Source: Diphasiastrum complanatum (Eukaryota > Streptophyta > Lycopodiopsida > Lycopodiales > Lycopodiaceae). Taken from it: a DNA stretch of 64,000 bases. This document shows positions 49,604 through 63,318 of the stretch, piece after piece. The position numbers and the translations under genes are program-made. The stretch lies in assembly GCA_029204225.1 (NCBI GenBank), contig CM055094.1:68038536-68102535 (forward strand), read 5' to 3'. Under the pieces are notes generated by a model. The model was not told the DNA's origin. It did not search any database and was given only the letters and a program-made list of their open reading frames with translations. Position 1 is the first letter of the stretch; each line of letters opens with the position of its first letter.

Positions 49604-52600
49604 GCATGTAGGAGGTCGGGTGAGAGGATGTGAAAGGAGGAAGAAATAGTTTGCGGAACAACTCTCCCATTATTATGGGCTGCTACAAACAAGAATAGTC
49701 TAAAAGATTGTAGTTGCAAAAATAGACTCACAGCTTAAGCATTCTCACCTACAAGATCATGAAATAATTCATACCCAAACGAAAATGAGTAAATTCCACC
49801 AAAGAGATTATATGATGTGTGGTAATACTGTAAAATGGTTTTCAGTATGAAGTTCAGTTCAAAATGTAAAAAAGTCACTGTGATAATGCAAGTTCCTCAG
49901 GCGTCAAAGATAGTCATCGTTTGATCAAATACTAAGGAGTCATTGACGTCCGCAATTTGATCAGAGTGAGTAAACAAGCGTGAACAAGCAGTATGAGTGT
50001 AATCAAATCACATCATACATCTATGTCAAACAGATGATAGAACGTGTTGCTTCTATATTACAATGAAAGCTTGAACAACATTGAATGCATTACAGCCAAA
50101 AATGGAGACGTAACTTGGATGCTCAATATCATTTGCTCTGTTGGCGGAGCATCACATAGAGTGCATGATAAAGATGTATTTATATACTACATCCATGTAT
50201 TTAACTACAATAAATGCTTGTCATCTAACTAAGTACTTTGTTCTCAGGAAGTAGTTGATATATAATGACAGCTGTACAATGTGTACACGAGTTATTGATC
50301 TCCTTTGGGAGACTGATATGGCGGTGCTTGTCGCAACTGCATGTTGACCTCAACCGTAGTACCGTAGTTGCTGCGGTATTCTGCGGAGTCTTGCAGTTGC
50401 TGCGTTGAGGTGCCTTGGCATTTGGTCTTCGCATAGTGACCATAGCGTTGACTCTGCAGTGCCGTGGCGGTTCCTTGTGGTGCCTTTGGTCGGTAGTTTC
50501 GGTCAAATAGCTCAAAGTCGTCAGAATGCACAAGTTGTCGAATTCCTCGCATATTTTGCATGTTGCAAAAATGCAACAATGAGCTTAAAACTTTCGCATT
50601 TTTCGCATTTTAGAAAAATGCGACAATGAACTTGGAACTGATATTTCATCGAAGTAGACATGACTTTATATTTTTCGCCTTTCGAAAAAATGCGAACTAT
50701 GCAAAAAAACAGTTCAATTATGAAGATTGTCCAAAATGGGGATTTGTTGAAGTTGTTGAAGATGGCCAGGTCTTCAATGTCCTTCAAATAACTTGACTTA
50801 ACATTCTCAAATGTGAAAAATAGAATAAGATTGGTTACCCTTTAGTTTTTAATCCATGGATGGATGATCAGCCGGAAGCCTGATGTAGTCGTTCTTCGAA
50901 TAGTTCAGCTGTCTAAGTTTTGTGATCCCTGCAGGTATCAGATGAGCAGACATAGAACCAAAGTAGACCCTAGATCAATGATAAAAAATGTGCAGGAAGA
51001 ATTTTGAAATAGAAATTATCACCAGAGGACGAAATTGTGGACTTAATTTCCAACATGGCATAGTTGTTAAAACTCATTTATCACATGAGTTCCATTATGG
51101 ATTGCACACGCAGTGACCTATGCAGGCAATTGTGGTTCCCTTTGCACCTATCTATGGGCTTTTGATCTGCCATTTAGACGAGCTCACTAGTGAGCTTTTA
51201 TATTTGCTTGGTATTAAATTTGAAATTTCTCCAATGCCTTGGTGAAGGCATTGACTTGGGTAAATAAAAAAGACATTGAGGCAAACTCTTAGCTCTTCTA
51301 GTTTCTTTCATCATGATGACACCCTCTAGATTGGTTAAATAAGTCAAAGTCAATCTATAAGCTCTCATTTAACTTGCATATTACATCAACACAAGCTTCA
51401 CCAAAGGTTGTCTATTCTACCTTACGTGTCATGTGTGTATTTTAAACAAATATAGTAGAGAAAATATTAACAAATGGGCCTATTTTGAAGGCCAAATCTA
51501 TTTTAAATTAAAACCATGGACATTTCTTATTAATTATTTGCACATACATATATGAGACAATCTTAAGTCTTTTGAGACCTATTTATTTTGTCTTTGAAAG
51601 GTTATTCGTGTCATATAAATTGTATGGTTATAGTTTCTTTTTTCTAGAACCTACACATCAGTACATGATATCAAAAAAATCAGAGTATAAAAACAATTTT
51701 CAATGGACAAATCAAACTTATCTAATAGAGTAAAAAATGTGAACAATGAGGTATAAAACAATATCACTACAATTTTACTATTTGAATGAAAAATTCACAA
51801 TATGTATGATCCATTGCATGTTTTCCATTACAATCTTTATTTGAGGTAATTATTTAGACCATCATGACAAAAGTTTCTAATAAAAAAAAAATTCACTTCA
51901 AATACCAAAGGATCAATAACACCATATACACGATTCATCTTCAAAGTGAAATTGACATTTACATACAAATATCTCAATCACTAGACAATAAATTTAATGA
52001 GGAATATCAAATTGAAGCAATGTGAGCCCTAATCGTATGAGAGTCAATGTCCAATCCTCCTCCTTGTTCCATAATTTTAAGTTCTCCTAGAATCTCACTT
52101 GAAAATGGAATATTTTGAGTATGGGTTTTGTTAGCTAGTGGCTTCCTCCTTCCTCTTTGCTCCCATTGTTGTACCAAATGAATTTACAACAAGATTTTAA
52201 TATAGGCAAATTCACTCAGAATCAATATTCCGTGTATTCACAAGTAAATAGGCTATTTGGAAATTCAAACAAGACAAATGCGATTGAAATTGATACTGCA
52301 AGAGCAAAAACAAAAACAGAAACATTTTGTAGCATGATGTCGGATTTAGACATGAATAGGCTATTTGAAATTTTCAAGTAGGTCAAATGAGCTTGAAACT
52401 AAAATTGCAAAAAAAAAAAATTGTAAAATTTTTGAATTTTCACTTTTGTATGTACACTTGATATCAAATTCAAACACAAATACTTATTTGAAAATTTCAA
52501 AGGGGGCAAATGTGCTTGAAACAAATATCACAAAAACTTTAAAACAAGGCTAATGTGCTCTATTAGATATTCATACACACAATGTCAAATTTGTGAAAAC

Positions 52601-52878
52601 CACAACAAATGTCAATATACGGACAACATTGCAGTTATTTCTTCTCATTGAAAGCTAAACAAAGCTATATGAATAAAATATTATATTTTTGTGTAGGACT
52701 CAATGTAATGTATAATTTCAGTTGATCGTAATTTGAAGTACACTTGAAAAGACTTATTAAATATATTCATTACTAAATCCCACCAAATAGTCTAAAAAAG
52801 AAAGAAATTATTTCTCTGCTCTGAAGCAAATAGAACTAAGAATGCTCACAACAACTTACATCAAAAGCTTCTTAGAGA
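49604..52878. other. Over 3 kb without a recognisable gene
   Basis: Contains a GC-richer patch (50300-50535, with repeated 'ctgcgg' and 'ttgctgcg') with overlapping minus frames, and short hairpin-prone repeats (separate entry). The rest is AT-rich with no motif. From 52879 duplicated unit C begins. Confidence 0.5.
50545..50700. repeat. Hairpin-prone repeats built on TTGCATTTTTGCAA / CGCATTTTTCGAAAA
   Basis: 'ttgcaaaaatgcaacaatga' and 'ttagaaaaatgcgacaatga' are tandem versions of one unit, followed by a third variant near 50675 ('ttcgaaaaaatgcgaacta'). Each is close to a palindrome. Confidence 0.7.
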
Positions 52879-53432
<554 letters not shown>

Positions 53433-53712
53433 GGACTCTACTTCATGCTTATTTAGCTTGGTTCTCCTTTTGGTACTGCCGGGTATATTGTACAACTTTG
53501 CTTCACTAAGTTAAAAGAGGCCTTTGTAAATTTAACTATGACTTGTTATCCAACTTTCCGTTGAATGGTCAAGATTGATACACTTGTTAGGGTTTTGATC
53601 TAACGGTGGGCATTTTTTAGTACTTGGTGCACTAAGTCGACACTATTTGCTATAAGAAGAAGAGTGGAAAACCCTAATTTCACTCTTCTCCTCATGCCTG
53701 AGAAATTTCTCT

Positions 53713-53759
<47 letters not shown>

Positions 53760-55689
53760 GACCTATGATAGCTTGGAGAGCTCATTTTTTACTCATCAAA
53801 GCTCTTGTAAGGGTAACATTATAGCAAAGCTACTTGGAGCAAGAACAGGTACTGAAACTACCATTTCATAGCATGTTGGACGGATTTGTTCTACAAGACT
53901 TTGTAATCTAGATAGGATGCTTGGGTTGATAGGCTAACTTTTGTGGTGATGATGGTTGATAGACATCAATTTGAGACTTTTTAGAAAGCTTTTTTGGCAC
54001 TTTCTGTTGGGCGCTGTCCCAACAAAGGATCATAACATATTTGAAGGTATGAGTCTCATAAAAAATGCTATGTTTATGATTGATAGCCAGTGATGGCCTA
54101 CATAGAAGGATTATGCACTGTCTTAAACAACGTTGCATGCCTTGGTGTGATGGCATAAGTTGATATGAGGGCGCACTGTCATTAAGACATGTAGCTTCTC
54201 ACCTGTAGCAATTTTATGAACACTTTCGATACCTTGTGATGGGCGCATTTTTGCTTGCCATTAGTTGGGATGGTCGCGGCTACATACATCATCATAATGG
54301 TCACCTTTCCACACTCTCATTATGTGCATTTAGCAAGCTTTTTGATTGATCATGATGAGTCATCTGCTAAGAAGCAGATGGTCGCCCATCTACCTCTCCC
54401 CTTGCTTCAAAATTGAATGCATATGGTTAAAAAGGATGATGCTTTGCCTTAGTAAATGCTTAAATGCATTTTTCTTTCATCATAAAATTGGGGTTGGCAT
54501 AAGCAGATTGATACTTTGTTTGCAATTGCGTGCTAGAACCATTTGTCATATGGTGAATGCAATGGATTAACTAGGACAAATGTGTTTTAGGGTGTGCTGA
54601 TTTTAGATAAAGAGATAGATATATATGGTTGTGTATGGCATACAAGGTGAATGTAACAACTGCTTGGAAACAAAGGGAGTGCATATGGTGGTATACTATT
54701 GCAATTCATTGATAGAAGGCGAGACGTTTCTTGTAGTGAGAAAACCTAATAATGGCATTACTTTTTTGTTAACCCATTGTTGTCATATTTGAATCATTAG
54801 TATCTAACGAAGGTGTAACACATACATATTGGAAGATGGGTAGTTCTCAAGAAATTTCTTCGCCACGCATTTAGGTACGAAGCTATGTGTAAGAACACCA
54901 TTAAGTTTTGTATATTCACCCATACTTAGGATTTACAACATTACGTCAAGCACATAAAGCTATGTGTTATGGTTATCCGTGAGTGTTAATAGCTATGTTA
55001 GGGTACATTTTAATTGTTGATGCAATGCGTAAGGAAAAAAGAATGACGCATATGCAAACTTTTGGTTTATATGGCATAAGAACAATTGATAAACTAAATA
55101 TGGTTGTGGTATGTAAGCTGGTACTTGGTTTAGGATTTGACTCTTGCAGGCTTGCATGGCATGGATTTGCCCAAGCTATAAGGTGTATAGACTCCAAGCT
55201 TTTTTTGGAAGTTCTCCAGGCTCATATGGCATGGATCTGCCCTAGTACCTAACATCAATGCTAGAGCCAGGTCTCTTTGTACATTGTGTAGTACGATATA
55301 GCTTCTTATGTATGTGGAATGCTAATGTGAACTTAATACATTCATTTCACCCTTATACTGATCAGTATGGCATCTTCCCTGATATGGTTTTGTTTTTAGG
55401 GCAAAATGTATTGCTAATGATGTAAGTCATGGTAGGGAAGGTGTTTTGGACATGGATAAAATTGATGCTCAGCTATGACACATGTCTTCTCCACTATACT
55501 AACTCGTGCAGTTTTGTGTTGTGGGATGGTGGTAGGTAACAGCTGAATATCCTAAAACTTGTTTCGATCTATGGTACCTTGTACTATAAGACTTTATACA
55601 GCTTTGTTTTTGCCTGTTATGCTATAAAATGAAAGGGTTCAAAGGGTTTTTGGTCTTGACTTGTCAAGAGGGACTATGTGAAATCTTTT

Positions 55690-55862
<173 letters not shown>

Positions 55863-55912
55863 TAGCTATGTGCTCCATCGCTGAGGATGCTCCATCATTG
55901 AGGTTGCCCTCC

Positions 55913-56172
55913 TGGCTATCTGCTCCATCGCCCTCCTAGCTATCTACTCCATCGCCCTCCTACACAATTGACCCTCATTGTCCTGAGATTGTTCCATACT
56001 CTCTGAGCGTTGAATCACATTGTTTCCCTCAGTGCATCGCTGATCCTGGCTATCTGCTCCATCGCCCTCCTGGCTACCTGCTCCATCACCCTCCTACATG
56101 ACTTCATTGTCCTGAGGCTGCTCCATACTCTCTGAGCGCTGAATCACACTGTTTCCCTCAGTGCATCGCTGA
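55913..56172 (+). repeat. Two ~130-bp direct repeats upstream of the ORF1-like remnant
   Basis: Each unit runs from 'tggctatctgctccatcgcc' to 'tgtttccctcagtgcatcgc', at 55913-56043 and 56046-56172, with a nested 'gctatctgctccatcgccct' repeat. Tandem 5' monomers acting as promoters are known from mammalian L1 elements; that role here is inference. Confidence 0.8.
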
Positions 56173-56173
56173 G

Positions 56174-57140
56174 ATGCCTCATTGTAAAGGGGCTTTTGCC
56201 CTTCCCTTTAACACTGCTTCATCATCATCTTCTTCATCTGCCTCATCATCTTCTTCATCCATTTCAGACCCACCTTCACCTTCACCTTCACCTTCACCTT
56301 CTATTCCAGTTGCAATCCCTAAATCTCCGTCAGATCCTATTCTTGCTAGTAGTGAATCCATCATAATCGATCCTTTGACCCCGAATACCCCAGCAGAGGA
56401 ATCACTTCTGCCTCCAGCCTTTATGATCTCCGTCATTCGTGTAGATCAGTTACGTTCCTATGAATATCTCAATGACCATCGAAAAAAGCTTCTTTCTCTT
56501 GAAGCTATGATTCAAGCTGTTCAATCTCACCTTTAGAAACTAGATTCGTTTATCGATGATCTCAAGAAAGAAGTTGCAACTGTCGAAATCGAAGCTTCCT
56601 CTCATTCGACTACTTCAACTAAGATCCAACAGCTTGAAAGTCAAGTGGAACAGCATCATACCGCTGTCTGATCCTAGGCAGATGTGCTTTAAGGTCCTAA
56701 TACTACTGTTCTGCCACCTCCACCTTCTTTTATCTCAGCTACATTCACCGAGAGCCATTTGCGAGAGCAAAAGGCTCTTAATGTCCGAGTCAGAGGTATT
56801 ACGAACTCCATGATGCTGTTGGTGAAGCTAAAAAGTTTCTTAAAGAGAGTCTTCAACACCACCACAAGCATGGCGGCCTAAGAGAGATCCAGGTACTCTT
56901 GTTATACGCTTTGCATCTGCCCCTGGTCGTCATGCAGCGCTAGGGAAGAGATCTACACTGCGGGGCACCACGATATACCTAGATGAAGACCTTACTTTCA
57001 TTTAGGTTCAAGAACGGAAGAAAGCAAAACAGGAGGCTCTAACAAATGGAAAGCGGTTGATCTATAGGGATGGTATCATTCGTTTCGTAGATATTAAACC
57101 TGTTGCTATTAATGAGATATTTGAGACTGTTCAGAGTTAG
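56174..57140 (+). pseudogene. LINE ORF1-like protein remnant
   Basis: Starts MPHCKGAFALPFNTASS, with a Ser-rich and Ser-Pro-repeat N-terminus. A coiled-coil segment follows (HRKKLLSLEAMIQAVQSHL, a stop, KLDSFIDDLKKEVATVEIEA, KIQQLESQVEQHHTAV). Then LREQKALNVRVRGI and a C-terminal block reading PGTLVIRFASAPGRHAALGK, TLRGTTIYLDEDLTF and LIYRDGIIRFVDIKPV. This order (coiled coil, RRM-like 'RG', C-terminal domain with 'L+GT.I.L.EDLT') is that of L1-type ORF1 RNA-binding proteins. There are at least three stops (about 56536, 56669 and 57004) and frame changes. Family assignment is by pattern only. Confidence 0.5.
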
Positions 57141-57337
57141 TGAGAGAGTTAGAGCACTGAAGAGATGCCAGTTGAATCTGTAAATGGTCTACGTACCATA
57201 TAATCTTGGACATTATCCTCTTCTTAGTTAATTTTGATTTAGTTATGTTGTTGACGGCATTGCTCCATCTTGGTTCCACTTTTATTTGATGTGCTTGTTC
57301 GTCTTATACGGCTTTTGGCATGGAAAAGATGTTAATA

Positions 57338-57476
<139 letters not shown>

Positions 57477-60400
57477 ACAAAAGGATTTTTCCTTCCTGAT
57501 CACTTGTGTCCCTTTTGTCACCTCTAGCAAATTAATCCATGTCTCTTCTACCACTAGAAGTAGAACTTATGTATGGAACTCTTCTTTGTAATCGATTGGT
57601 TGTGCCCTCTTTCTTAACAGATTCTTTACCCTTTGGCAATTCCCTTATAACTGACAAATATGTTTCTATGATCTATCATTTATGCAAACTTTCTACTCTT
57701 TGGCTTATATGGACACTTCACAGCAAAAACGTTCTTGAAGGGGCTCATACCCCTATGACACCTATTTTTTGTTTTAAGTGTACTACCTTGTCAAGTTGGT
57801 TAGGAATACCATCTTGCATGGTGTGCTAATAGGGCCCCCATTTTCGTTACCTATGCACTTAATGTGCAACATTTATAGTTTTCTTTATGTCTTATAAGGC
57901 TAAGATTTGCTAGGAGCCACGTGACCTGATTTAGCTAAACATAACTTTGCATTGTTGTATGTGTTGTTCATACATGATAATGAACTTGCATTTCAAGTCA
58001 AATGTCTCAAAATATGATACCTTTCATCTTGAAAGACAATTATGTCCCTCATAATCCAAGCCTCTACCTACTCTCATGAGACAAGTGCATGATTAGAAAG
58101 CGTAGTGATTTTTGGAAGCATATGATGCCTTCTTTTTGGATCAGTGTCTGAATCTAGAAAGTTTTGTTATGGTGCACAAACATTGTTCTATTTTTAAAAT
58201 GCTTCATTATGCTAACCAAGATTAATGTTTTCTTTGAATCTTCCCAATAAAAGACATAATGTGCCTCCAAAAACCACTACATATTCCAAGAAATTTGAGT
58301 TGGACATATCCACCTTCCTGCCATCACCTAATATGTAATGACTAGGCGTACAAATATATGCCCCTTAGCCAATGACCTCTGTCTACATGGCCATGTCTAC
58401 ATTTTGTAGCAACATGGATATGTTCACGATTGTAGTATTGAGGTGCATGTTGTTCGCAACATCAAGGTGTAACAAAGAGGCAAATGACAAGGTAAAAATT
58501 GTCTTAATTCTACACCACAACAAAACACTTGAGATATTGACAAACGATTGCAATCTTCAACCTTCAACTTTGCTTTTCATTTAAATAGCATGTAAAGCTT
58601 GGCCCATAACCAATGGTGAAAGGAGACCAATTCAAATATAGCTAATAAGATTGTAGGTTGCTGAATTAATGTGAAGTGTTTGCTAAAAACCTATAATTCA
58701 TTGAGAAAATCCTACATAGTATTAAATTCACTACTAAGAAATTGTGTAGGTTCTCACAACCTACATGTTTGAGCCTCGTATAGGATATGAGCCTATGAAT
58801 TATTGAACTCTAGGTTTATGTTTTCATAAATATTAGTGATTCAATGTTTTTAGCTTAAGCATGAAAAACTGGGCCCATAACAAGAGCCAATGGGCTTTCG
58901 GCCCATGTGTTGCTGAAAAGTCTATAGAAAAAATTTAATAGGTGTTGTGAAAAGAGTTGTGTGCAATCATCAAATGATGATTGTGTATACAAGATGCTCA
59001 ATCTTCATGGGAGCAAAATTTAAATCCTTTGTTTTCTCTTGGGTAAAATTCAAATCCTCACAAGATATAACGAGGAATGCAACTTATACTGAGCTTTGAC
59101 AATATCTTTATATAGTCACAGGCCATGCTTTTTGGAAATAATGAGGCATATGTATAACTACAAACACTACCATGCCGAACTAGAATTGAAAAAATGACGA
59201 AGTTAAAGCTCGTGAGCAACACATAGACGATCGTCTCCACTTTAATTTTTTTAATAGATTGTTCATATCCAATATATGCGTCGGTTCACGGAGATCCACA
59301 GACAAACTATTTCATCCTTCTGTCAGTAGAATTCTGGCCCACCCCACCACTGGAGGAGTCATTGATCAATAATCAGGATCGAGTTACCAGAAAATCAAGT
59401 GATCATACGTCAGATTTGTGACTGTTTACGCTGCAAATTCTTGAGAATATAATAAATTCACTGAAGCTACTTTACAGACTTGTGTGGCAGCTGACAACTA
59501 GATAGGACCGACAGGCAATGGGCAGTTTGTGAATACGTGATACATAGTTGTCAAGATATATATGGCAGGTGTGATGCTGAAAGGATGTACGTTCTTGATG
59601 GTACGTTGATTGTGATTGCATTCGTTGATTGTGATCCTCGAAAGTGAGAACAAAGGATGTGAGACTCAATAGACTAGTAAAAGAAGGATGACCCAAGATC
59701 CAAACAACAAACCTGTGCCAATCCCCAAAAGTTAAATCATATAAGACAGTTCTATGACAATGATAATTGTTTCTTGTAAAAGAAAAAGGCTAAATGTTGA
59801 TTTTTAGGGAGATTGTAGCCTCTCCTTTCAATGATTGGCTATTTTAGGACTCTATTTCTCTACTATACACATTAGAAACTAAGATCATGGAATATTTAGG
59901 TGGTGAAAGCTCATTGTCGATAGTCAGCAGCTATAAAGCAAACTTCAATAACATGACACATGCTTATGCAAACTTCAATAAGTATGTTCCACCTACTTTT
60001 CACTTGACTCATGTGCCTCGGCTCCTTCCATTACATAATGGGACGTTGGGCTTTTGATATGTCCATTATGAAACAAAATTTACATGTGAAAAACATAATC
60101 AAAAATGAAAATGGTGGGTTGCTAACTTGATGCCCATTTTGCTCTTTAAGCAATCCATAAAACTAGTAGAAAAGGCCTCATCTATCCATTACGTACTAGG
60201 TAATGCCATTGGGATGACCATTACCAAATAATCTAGGACCCAAGCAATCAAGTGATGGAGGCAATGAGCTATTCGGGGATTGAATTATTTGTGGTAATGG
60301 CTGATGGTAAAAGAATTTTCGCACCTACAGGAATACATATTATATTAGGTAAATCAATAATCATAGCATTCCAAAAGAGCTTAAGAGAAACATGCAAGCT

Positions 60401-60835
60401 AAACCAATGAAGCATGCGTAATGGTTCAACTCTAAATCAACAACTCAAAGGTTACTCTCTTGTTAGTTTAATTCAATAGAATATTTTTTAATCATAGATA
60501 AAAAGTAAATCACAAGCATGAACACATTTTTTTTGAAATTTTTGTTGCTGCATGTTGATATTGAGCGAGAGATCTTAATCAATCATTGCCTTGCAAATAA
60601 ATTTTGAAACCTTTAAAAGAGTGCCAAACCTACATAGAGATAAGGAGACTTTCCAATGATCTCATAAGTATATTCCTCTCTAGAGAGACAATAAAAAACA
60701 ATCATATTAAAAAATCATAGTAGATCTATATAAGGATTATCTTTAGTGGTGACACCACGTAGATGAGACAATTATGAGCTAATATGAAATATGTGTCATC
60801 TTCAAAAATTAGTTGACCATATGTGCAATTTTGCT
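57477..60835. repeat. Duplicated unit C, distal part (matches 13938-18320)
   Basis: Collinear with unit A but shorter. It lacks the (GA)n of 14543-14613, lacks 15490-16125, has single copies where A has the ~280-bp and 41-bp tandem duplications, and has an extra ~14-bp 'aatagg...' variant near 58920. No gene recognised. It passes into the inverted-repeat arm at 60836. Confidence 0.85.
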
Positions 60836-61425
60836 ACAAGTTAACATGATGGATCTTTGTGAGGCAAGAAGGAACTAGAGCAGCTATTTTGAAGGAGAAG
60901 GAAATTTGAGATCAAGGATCTTCTTCAAGCATGGAAGGAATCAATGGCAATGGTGCTAGGATGGTGGAATGCTCTTCATGGTGTTTGGATTTGGATTTCC
61001 ATCAAGGAGATCTTATCATGGTTGTGGTGATCTTAGCTTGCATCATTAGTTGATTGGCTGGTTTTCTCACTAAATCCATGTCAAAGGATCCATTTAAGAA
61101 GCTAAGATTAGCTCTTATAGTTATGGATAGATCTATCATACCTTTATTAAGCTAATTTTTGAGAAGTGTGAAGAATACAAAATATGAGCTTGATTAGGCC
61201 TCAAAATCATGTACAAAGTCAAAATCACATGTGTGGAGCTTGCTCCCATGTGCCTTTCTTCTCTTCCTAAAATTTTTGCAGCTCGACAATATTTTTTTCC
61301 TATTGTCGATTATGGTTTCACTCATTGTATTTTTTGATTCTACAATCTTTGCGATCATGGTTGGTTCTCTTGCAATACTCGCAAAAGAGTTTGGTTTTTG
61401 AGTTTTTGGTTTTTGCCTGTGACAA
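60836..61425. repeat. Arm of the inverted repeat (partner 1-590)
   Basis: Reverse complement of 1-590 with a small number of differences, e.g. 'ggaggaggagc' versus 'gaactagagc' near 60875. The copia knuckle remnant of the other arm lies here on the minus strand at about 61330-61425. Confidence 0.8.
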
Positions 61426-63300
61426 GGGACATAAAAATGATTGTTCTTACATTATATATAATTGTGATTTTAACTTGGGCCGTTCTTTCAAACTTGTTGA
61501 ATAAGAGTAGATATATTGTCCATGTCTTTTTCTTTTATGTAATCATTTGTAAAATGTGAGGAAAAAGAATTGCGTGCATAATAATGCTTCAACTTGGGCA
61601 TAATGTGACTTTTCAATTGTTTTTGTAGTTTTCTTTTTCTTGCATTCATGCTCTCATAGGTGCGGTAGATTGGAGTGAAACTCGTGTTGTCAAGGACAAG
61701 CAAGGTTGTCATAACCAACTCTTTACTTATTGGGAGACTTTTTTAGTTTATTTGGTTTATTTTTTCTCTTTTGTGGCGGAGCCAATGTACTAACAAATCA
61801 AAAGGAATAACAAGAATGTCTTTGACAAATCAAAAGCAGTACATGAATAAAAGGGTAATGTGTGTGATTGATTTCATATGCACACAATATGTTGTGTCTA
61901 CATTCAAAGTACACATCCTTGAGCGAGACCTTGATCCTTCATGTTCCCAGTTGCTACATGTACACATCTCGAGAGGTACCTTGGTCCTTGAATCACCAGT
62001 AAAGTGAAATGGATGCACCATATTCCTTGTATATGCAATGAGATGGCAACTTTGCCGTGTCAAATTATCGTTCACCACTTAAATATTCCTATGGTTAAGA
62101 AATGGAGTAAAACATATCCAATCATGGAAAACCGACAAACCACTGACTAATAGCTTTAGTTTGACAGCCTTGAATCACAATTTTACTCCAGACTCCAGAG
62201 GGTCCTCCAGACTCCAGACTCCAGAGGGTCCTCTAGAGTCATACACAATACTCACTTATATCTTTGCGTACATCTTTTAGTATTTTTTTCTTACACTCAA
62301 TGATCCTGCGCATAAGCTTATGATCCTGGGTATCTATTCTATACCCATATCATCATTTTGAAGGATCCGCAGTCGGATATTCTGGTTCAAAGTTCAAACA
62401 TTTGTAGTTTGAAATTTTGGAGTATACATGCAATCATAATCGACTTCTTACCGCGGATGCATGCTTGCAGCCTTTGACACTGATACCTGGCATCAAGTAC
62501 TATTTGATTAGAATGAATGTGGACGATTTGCAATTTTGCTGATTGTGGGTCCTGGTCTGAAATAACTTCAGTGGAATTTTTAATTGAGGTACTCAAGAAT
62601 ATGCCAAATTTCATGTTTCCTTTCAGATCACTGGCACTGTCGACACCAACCATCGTTATCCTTCTTTCAATGTAACTATATTGATTCGTAATCAACCAGA
62701 CGTGTTGTTGGTCAGTAATCTGGATTCTCAATGGAATCATCAAGGTTTCAAGATCTAAACCAAAAATGAAAGCAAAAAGATCAAGTAACTAAGTAGCAAG
62801 GGACTACCGTCTGACCGTCTGTCCCACACCAACTCTAGGGGACGCCATTTGTCTTGTGGGTCCTCGTGTACTCTCACCTGCACTCTTTGTTCAACTTGCA
62901 AGTGTAAAGAGGCTGACATTTTTGGGGACGGTGTCACTTCCCCTATCCTCAATGCTCATGTACCAAATGACACACACTGCAATGTACATGCATCTAGGTG
63001 CAACTGTCGTGTAAACGATTGCCATGATTAATTTGGTGAGAAATCGACCAGGCTAATTTTCAAAAAGAAACATTGGAAAATTGATTCAGGGAGGGATGTT
63101 TTTCGTTGCTTTTACTTTTTTATCTCTTCACCATTTCCAACAGACTCTACTACAATAATGTTACCAGTGTGGGATTTTAGGTAGTTTTTTTTTAGAGTAA
63201 GTGCTTTTTGGTGCTTTTTCAGGTTCCTCTTCATCTCCTTTGATGCTTCATGTGCTTGGATCTAGGGTTGAAGGTGGATAGTAAACACCCACTACAATTT
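61426..63300. other. No gene recognised; LTR end expected at the right edge
   Basis: AT-rich. A 118-codon minus-strand frame (62387-62743, VWLITNQYSYIERRITMVGV) is protein-like but unrecognised. The final bases ('acacccactacaattt') immediately precede a gypsy primer site, so part of this stretch should be that element's 5' LTR. I could not find its left end. Confidence 0.45.
62184..62240. repeat. Short minisatellite built on 'agactccagagggtcctcc'
   Basis: 'actccagactccagagggtc' occurs twice, about 33 bp apart, with an additional 'ccagactcc' between. It contains palindromic 'agagggtcctct'. Confidence 0.85.
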
Positions 63301-63318
63301 TGGTGCCGTTGCTGGGGA
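63301..63318 (+). promoter_or_regulatory. tRNA-Asp-type primer binding site of a gypsy element
   Basis: TGGTGCCGTTGCTGGGGA differs at two positions from the plant gypsy consensus TGGCGCCGTTGCCGGGGA, complementary to tRNA-Asp. It is preceded by 'acaattt', typical for Athila/Tat-type elements. Confidence 0.7.

Noticed and set aside
49292-49611. Possible small membrane protein from the Val/Leu/Phe-rich frames
   Set aside because: They come from a two-unit T/G-rich tandem repeat and differ between the two units only by frame slippage.
62387-62743. 118-codon minus-strand frame as a host gene
   Set aside because: Protein-like in places but without a recognised domain, splice structure or promoter; insufficient to call.
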